Origin: Permianibacter aggregans
Lineage (GTDB): Bacteria > Pseudomonadota > Gammaproteobacteria > Enterobacterales > Permianibacteraceae
DNA: 64,000 bases
Direction of reading: 5' to 3'
Assembly: GCF_009756665.1 (NCBI RefSeq)
Contig: NZ_CP037953.1
Location: 1,798,001-1,862,000 of the forward strand
This document shows, piece by piece, positions 60,885 to 64,000 of the stretch (positions within the stretch are counted from its first letter, which is position 1; each line of letters starts with the position of its first letter). The notes beneath the pieces were generated by a model, which was not told the origin of the DNA, made no database searches, and saw only the letters and a program-made list of their open reading frames with translations. Position numbers and translations under genes: made by a program.

Positions 60885-61709
60885 TTATTTCGGCGTGGTG
60901 GCAGGCACCTCAATCAGCACAGCGGTTTGTGGCGCGTTTACTACAGCGCGACGAAGATAAATGCGAGATAGGCATTGAATGGCGAGCGCGGTGGTCAACG
61001 CTAATGAAAAAGCGGCGGCAATATTCGTATGAGGCAATACCAGCGCCAATACCAGACAGAAAGCGGCAAACGCGTAATAGCCAAATACCATGCTGCGCAG
61101 TTGCTTGATGGTAAACGCTTTACCCGCGTTGATGTGCGAAAACACCGTTAGCACCAAACCAATAGCGGGAAACATCGCGAACAAACCACTGAGCCTGGAC
61201 CCCAACTGAGCGGAGAACTGGGTAACGATAACGACCAGCGCGGCCCCCGTCAGCATACGCAGCCAAATATCATGACGGGCGGTGCTTTTTGTTGATTCCT
61301 CGGTATCTGGCGGCGTCGGATAAATACTTGGCACCAGCACCAGTGCCAGGAATACGCTTAGCGCCGCAACCATCAGTGACGGTGCCCAGGCATTGAGCGC
61401 GGCAACCGCCAACAAATAACAGATAAAGCTGAACAGCAGGCTGATCGTCCATGAGTAGCGCAGCGCCGCCCAAGCATAGCTAACGCCAAACACCAGAATC
61501 GCCAACACTGCAGACAGTGTTGCCGCGGAGGCATCTGCCGCGAATGGCGCGCCCTGCTCCATCGCGATAAACCATAAAAGTGGCGCCGATACCACCGGGA
61601 ACGCCGACAACCAGCCGGCTACATCCGGCCCCCAGCGTCGACCGGCGAGTGTAACGCCGCCAATGATGGACGGAACCAGAATGATCTTCAGTACAAGAAT
61701 GAGGCTCAT
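60885..61709 (-). CDS. Polytopic membrane protein of unknown function
   Basis: 274 residues if it starts at ATG 61709 (MSLILVLKIILVPSIIGGVTLAGRRWGPDVAGWLSAFPVV); a TTG at 61793 would add 28 residues but gives a less typical start. Eight to nine hydrophobic segments. The opening IPSxIGGVTLAGRRWGPxVAGWLxxFPV is shared by a family of small integral proteins found in many Proteobacteria. Repeated in a second half (SAQLGSRLSGLFAMFPAIGLVLTVFSH), so it probably has an internal duplication. Transport role likely but unproven. Confidence 0.78.
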   Translation of the reverse strand: MSLILVLKIILVPSIIGGVTLAGRRWGPDVAGWLSAFPVVSAPLLWFIAMEQGAPFAADASAATLSAVLAILVFGVSYAWAALRYSWTISLLFSFICYLLAVAALNAWAPSLMVAALSVFLALVLVPSIYPTPPDTEESTKSTARHDIWLRMLTGAALVVIVTQFSAQLGSRLSGLFAMFPAIGLVLTVFSHINAGKAFTIKQLRSMVFGYYAFAAFCLVLALVLPHTNIAAAFSLALTTALAIQCLSRIYLRRAVVNAPQTAVLIEVPATTPK

Positions 61710-61887
61710 GAATACGCTAACAATCGATAGGTGGATCGTCGCTCGCGCCTGATGCAGGCCAAAGCGTTCATCGATTCCTGAGTCGGTCGACAATACACCA
61801 GAGCACGGCGCGGATTCGGGAGTGTACTCGAATCGTGACTACCGTGCCTGGGTTAGTCTGAACACACGGAAAGCGTAGAAACGGCAG

Positions 61888-62301
61888 CTACTTCGCCGAC
61901 TTCGGTTTTGCCTTCTTGGCACAGTTCAATGCAATGGCGGACCGCACCAAGGCTTTGAACGCCGCCTCATCGATTTGGTCGCCTTCACTGATATCAATGG
62001 CGCGCCTGACATTGCCATCAAGGCTGGAATTAAACAGGTTTTTTGGATCTTTTAGCGCGGCACCTTTGGCAAAGGTGAATTTCACTTTTGCCTTATAGGT
62101 TTCACCAGTGCAGATAATGCCATCATGCGACCACACCGGCGTGCCCATCCATTTCCATTCTTCGACAACATTAGGATCGGCTTCCTTGATTAATTCACGC
62201 ATACGGCTCAGAGTTTCGCCGCGCCAATCACCGAGCCCGGCAACTCGCTCATCAATCAATGCCGATGCCGATTGCTGTCCGTTAGAAGCAGATTTTATCA
62301 T
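61888..62301 (-). CDS. DUF1801 protein with DUF5655-like ending
   Basis: 137 residues; AGGAGA lies before ATG 62301. IDERVAGLGDWRGETLSRMRELIKEADPNVVEEWKWMGTPVWSHDGIICTGETYKAKVKFTFAKGAAL is a clear DUF1801 core. Lys/Ala-rich C-terminus. Cytoplasmic, function unknown. Confidence 0.88.
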   Translation of the reverse strand: MIKSASNGQQSASALIDERVAGLGDWRGETLSRMRELIKEADPNVVEEWKWMGTPVWSHDGIICTGETYKAKVKFTFAKGAALKDPKNLFNSSLDGNVRRAIDISEGDQIDEAAFKALVRSAIALNCAKKAKPKSAK

Positions 62302-62350
62302 CTCATTCTCCTATTGAAATGTTCCCTGTTTGCTGCGAGAGAACATCTGT

Positions 62351-62587
62351 TTAGCTGGCTACCGTTACCTTGCGCTCGTTGCGTGCTTTACTGAAATACG
62401 GCAGCGCAAAAAGATACAGGCCGGTGAACAGCAATAACGCCAAAGGCAACAACGGCGAATAGGTGATCCAGGCTGGCGGCATCGCGCCGCGGCTTTGTGC
62501 CATCGCGAAAAAATTGGCGATAACCGTCAGCGTAAAAATAATGGATATCCAACGATGAAATTGCCGAATCCAAAGACTAGCTTTCAC
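62351..62587 (-). CDS. Small two-helix membrane protein (GTG start)
   Basis: 78 residues from GTG 62587, chosen because GGAGG sits exactly 5 nt before it; the ATG at 62599 carries that GGAGG inside its own codons and lacks a site. Two helices (WISIIFTLTVIANFFAMAQ; YSPLLPLALLLFTGLYLFAL) and a basic end. It resembles small proteins often encoded next to DUF1801 or VOC genes. Unknown role. Confidence 0.72.
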   Translation of the reverse strand: MKASLWIRQFHRWISIIFTLTVIANFFAMAQSRGAMPPAWITYSPLLPLALLLFTGLYLFALPYFSKARNERKVTVAS

Positions 62588-62669
62588 AAGAACCTCCATT
62601 GCAAATCGTGATGATGAATTTGCTGCTATCGACAGCTGCATAGGTCAGCAAGCCGAGATGCAGCGATAA

Positions 62670-63074
62670 TTACCGCGCCTGAATCATTTTCCAGCCATTG
62701 CCGAACGGATCGCGAAAGCTGGCATCGACACTGCCGTAACGATCAACCGGTTCTTGCGTGAATTCGACGCCACGAACGCGGTACTGTTTATAGGCCGCCT
62801 GACAATCATCGACGATCAGCACCAACGGCGGCATTGCGCCTTTGGCGACGGCCGCTTCCAGACTCTGCGCAGTGGCTGCATCAACCAGCGGCGCTTGCGG
62901 CTTGAACAGACCGAGTTGAAACGATGGCTGTTCCGGATGCTGCACCGTCAGCCATCGATAGTCACCGTTACGCACATCGGTGTGCACGCGAAAACCTAGC
63001 TTTTCCACATAGAACGTGAGGGCTTCGTCTTGATCATGAACATACAGGCCAACGACACCGATACCCTGAGTCAT
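62670..63074 (-). CDS. VOC-family (glyoxalase/bleomycin-resistance-like) protein
   Basis: 134 residues with paired beta-alpha-beta-beta-beta units: GVVGLYVHDQDEALTFYVEKLGFRVHTD and PLVLIVDDCQAAYKQYRVRGVEFTQEP…ASFRDPFGNGWKMIQ. Metal-ligand positions are only partly filled, so the activity is uncertain. The start ATG overlaps the stop of the AraC gene by 4 bp, so the regulator and VOC gene are translationally coupled. Confidence 0.92.
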   Translation of the reverse strand: MTQGIGVVGLYVHDQDEALTFYVEKLGFRVHTDVRNGDYRWLTVQHPEQPSFQLGLFKPQAPLVDAATAQSLEAAVAKGAMPPLVLIVDDCQAAYKQYRVRGVEFTQEPVDRYGSVDASFRDPFGNGWKMIQAR

Positions 63075-63553
63075 TTTTCACTCTCCGTTTCATTTGACTC
63101 GGCGATGCTACCGTCTGCTTGTTGCCGACGCTTCTCCAAAACTGCGATCGTTAAGTCAGGCCGGTTGGCGGCGTTTAAATAACAGGCCGGCACTTGCTCC
63201 AATTGATTAGGGGTGTTTTGCTCGCGCTTGCGTAGCTCACTGGGGCTCTCACCCGTGATATCACGAAAGGTCCGGCCAAAGGTGCCAAGGCTTGCCCAAC
63301 CGGTTTGGAACGCGATATCGATGATCGGCAAATCGGTATCGCGCAACAGGGTTTTGGCCCGTTCAATGCGCCGGGTCAACAAATAGCGATGCGGCGGCAC
63401 ACCGAAGGCTTCTTTGAATGAACGGGCAAAATGCGCTTCAGAAACGCCGCTGACCTCAGCCAAGCGCGGCACCGGCCATTCTTCGTGCGAGGCGGCGTCC
63501 ATGCGGTCCTTGGCGCGCAATAAACGCCGTAGCAACTTTGGCTCTTGGCTCAT
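63071..63553 (-). CDS. AraC-type helix-turn-helix regulator
   Basis: 160 residues. Two HTH units typical of AraC/XylS: LAEVSGVSEAHFARSFKEAFGVPPHRYLLTRRIERAKTLL and IIDIAFQTGWASLGTFGRTFRDITGESPSELRKRE. There is no large N-terminal effector domain, only a ~30-residue lead and a ~35-residue tail. It probably controls the downstream VOC gene, with which it overlaps. Confidence 0.92.
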   Translation of the reverse strand: MSQEPKLLRRLLRAKDRMDAASHEEWPVPRLAEVSGVSEAHFARSFKEAFGVPPHRYLLTRRIERAKTLLRDTDLPIIDIAFQTGWASLGTFGRTFRDITGESPSELRKREQNTPNQLEQVPACYLNAANRPDLTIAVLEKRRQQADGSIAESNETESEK

Positions 63554-63606
63554 CGGTAATCCGTCTCTTCTGCTCGCCTCAATAGCTTACTTGCCGTTCA
63601 GCCAGA

Positions 63607-64000
63607 TCACTCACGGTTATAGATCACCGGCATCTGGCCTTTCCAAGCCTGCCATGTTTCGTCATCGGTGATGAGCTTGGCCATGAAGTTCGCGACATTG
63701 ATGCGGCTGGTCTTGCCGGCATCAAAGATCGCACTTCGAGTCGGCGAGCGATGCAATTCATAATCACTTACTTGCGGTGCGTCAATCAACGTGTCAGGTC
63801 TGACTGCCGCCCACTCAATATCGGGGTCACTTTGGCCAATCTGAGTGCGCAGGAAGTCAGCAGCTTTTTCATTGTCCGAATGGGGCGGCAAAGTTAAGCG
63901 CACCAAGCCAATGACACACTTTTCCGAAAACGAAATACGCTCATCCAGATCGCGATTGCGGTTACCGGCGGTATTCATCAGCACAAACTTGCGTGGCGTT
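63607..64000 (-). CDS. NAD(P)-binding (SDR/NmrA-like) oxidoreductase, 5' end outside window
   Basis: The frame is open to the window edge; about 131 C-terminal residues are visible. Segments TPRKFVLMNTAGNRNRD, IEWAAVRPDTLIDAP and KTSRINVANFMAKLITDDETWQAWKGQMPVIYN match atypical SDRs with an N-terminal Rossmann fold that lies beyond the window. The substrate is unknown. Confidence 0.82.
   Translation of the reverse strand, partial: TPRKFVLMNTAGNRNRDLDERISFSEKCVIGLVRLTLPPHSDNEKAADFLRTQIGQSDPDIEWAAVRPDTLIDAPQVSDYELHRSPTRSAIFDAGKTSRINVANFMAKLITDDETWQAWKGQMPVIYNRE

Noticed and set aside
57850-63553. Run of small minus-strand genes considered as an integron cassette array
   Set aside because: I found no attC-like paired sites by eye, and several genes overlap or have operon-like spacing with regulators.

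Overview
The window is a chromosomal segment of a free-living Gammaproteobacterium. The evidence is a mid-50s GC content judged by eye, TonB-dependent receptors, an N-acetylglutaminylglutamine amide (NAGGN) osmolyte operon with its MarR regulator, a PspA/YqiJ/YqiK envelope-stress operon, and a yybP-ykoY riboswitch ahead of a TerC/Alx exporter. I cannot name the genus from sequence alone. I saw no rRNA, tRNA, CRISPR array or prophage.

Layout. 1-2.5 kb: the 3' part of a TonB receptor gene. 2.5-4.5 kb: a sulfotransferase-like protein and a secreted protein with 55-residue repeats. 4.6-12.2 kb: a locus for beta-aspartyl peptides, with an isoaspartyl-dipeptidase relative, a YfcC-type transporter, a TonB receptor, a 24-codon micro-ORF and a divergent secreted S51 (cyanophycinase-like) peptidase. 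12.2-17 kb: a MITE-like repeat, a sulfatase/phosphoethanolamine-transferase-like membrane enzyme, an alpha/beta hydrolase and a LytS/LytTR two-component pair. 17-19.4 kb: two small-domain or membrane proteins and prephenate dehydrogenase. 19.5-27.1 kb: a second peptidase block with gamma-glutamyltransferase, a serine hydrolase, a second S51 peptidase preceded by a second copy of the micro-ORF, an unknown secreted protein and a calpain-like protease. 27.4-32.9 kb: the NAGGN trio with MarR and a double-palindrome operator. 33-42.7 kb: mixed genes, including a nonsense-mutated Nudix-like pseudogene, an amino-acid permease, a GntR regulator, a GGDEF/EAL protein and a PEP-CTERM protein. 42.8-47 kb: Mn riboswitch-TerC, a crotonase and Uup. 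47-50.7 kb: oligopeptidase B, and an SDR-like gene whose 3' end is fused to an IS200-type element. 50.9-55.5 kb: the PspA/YqiJ/flotillin operon with small membrane proteins. 55.8-57.8 kb: a secreted, possibly pore-forming protein. 57.8-64 kb: a run of small minus-strand genes (AAC(3)-I-like and RimJ-like acetyltransferases, DUF1801 proteins, VOC, AraC and others).

Most interesting signal. Two unlinked minus-strand micro-ORFs (10307-10381 and 24584-24658) encode 24-residue peptides that match at 20 of 24 positions. The last 12 residues are identical although 5 of those 12 codons differ synonymously. Each is followed within about 10 nt by a strong GC-rich hairpin and then a second AT-richer palindrome. 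Each heads a unit that encodes either a TonB receptor or an S51 peptidase. This architecture fits an arrest or leader peptide, or a small bioactive peptide, tied to import and breakdown of isopeptide-type peptides. A plausible route is: S51 enzymes act outside the cytoplasm, the TonB receptor and YfcC carrier import beta-Asp dipeptides, and the IadA relative hydrolyses them. The IadA relative lacks one canonical metal-binding His and has Glu in place of the carbamylated Lys.
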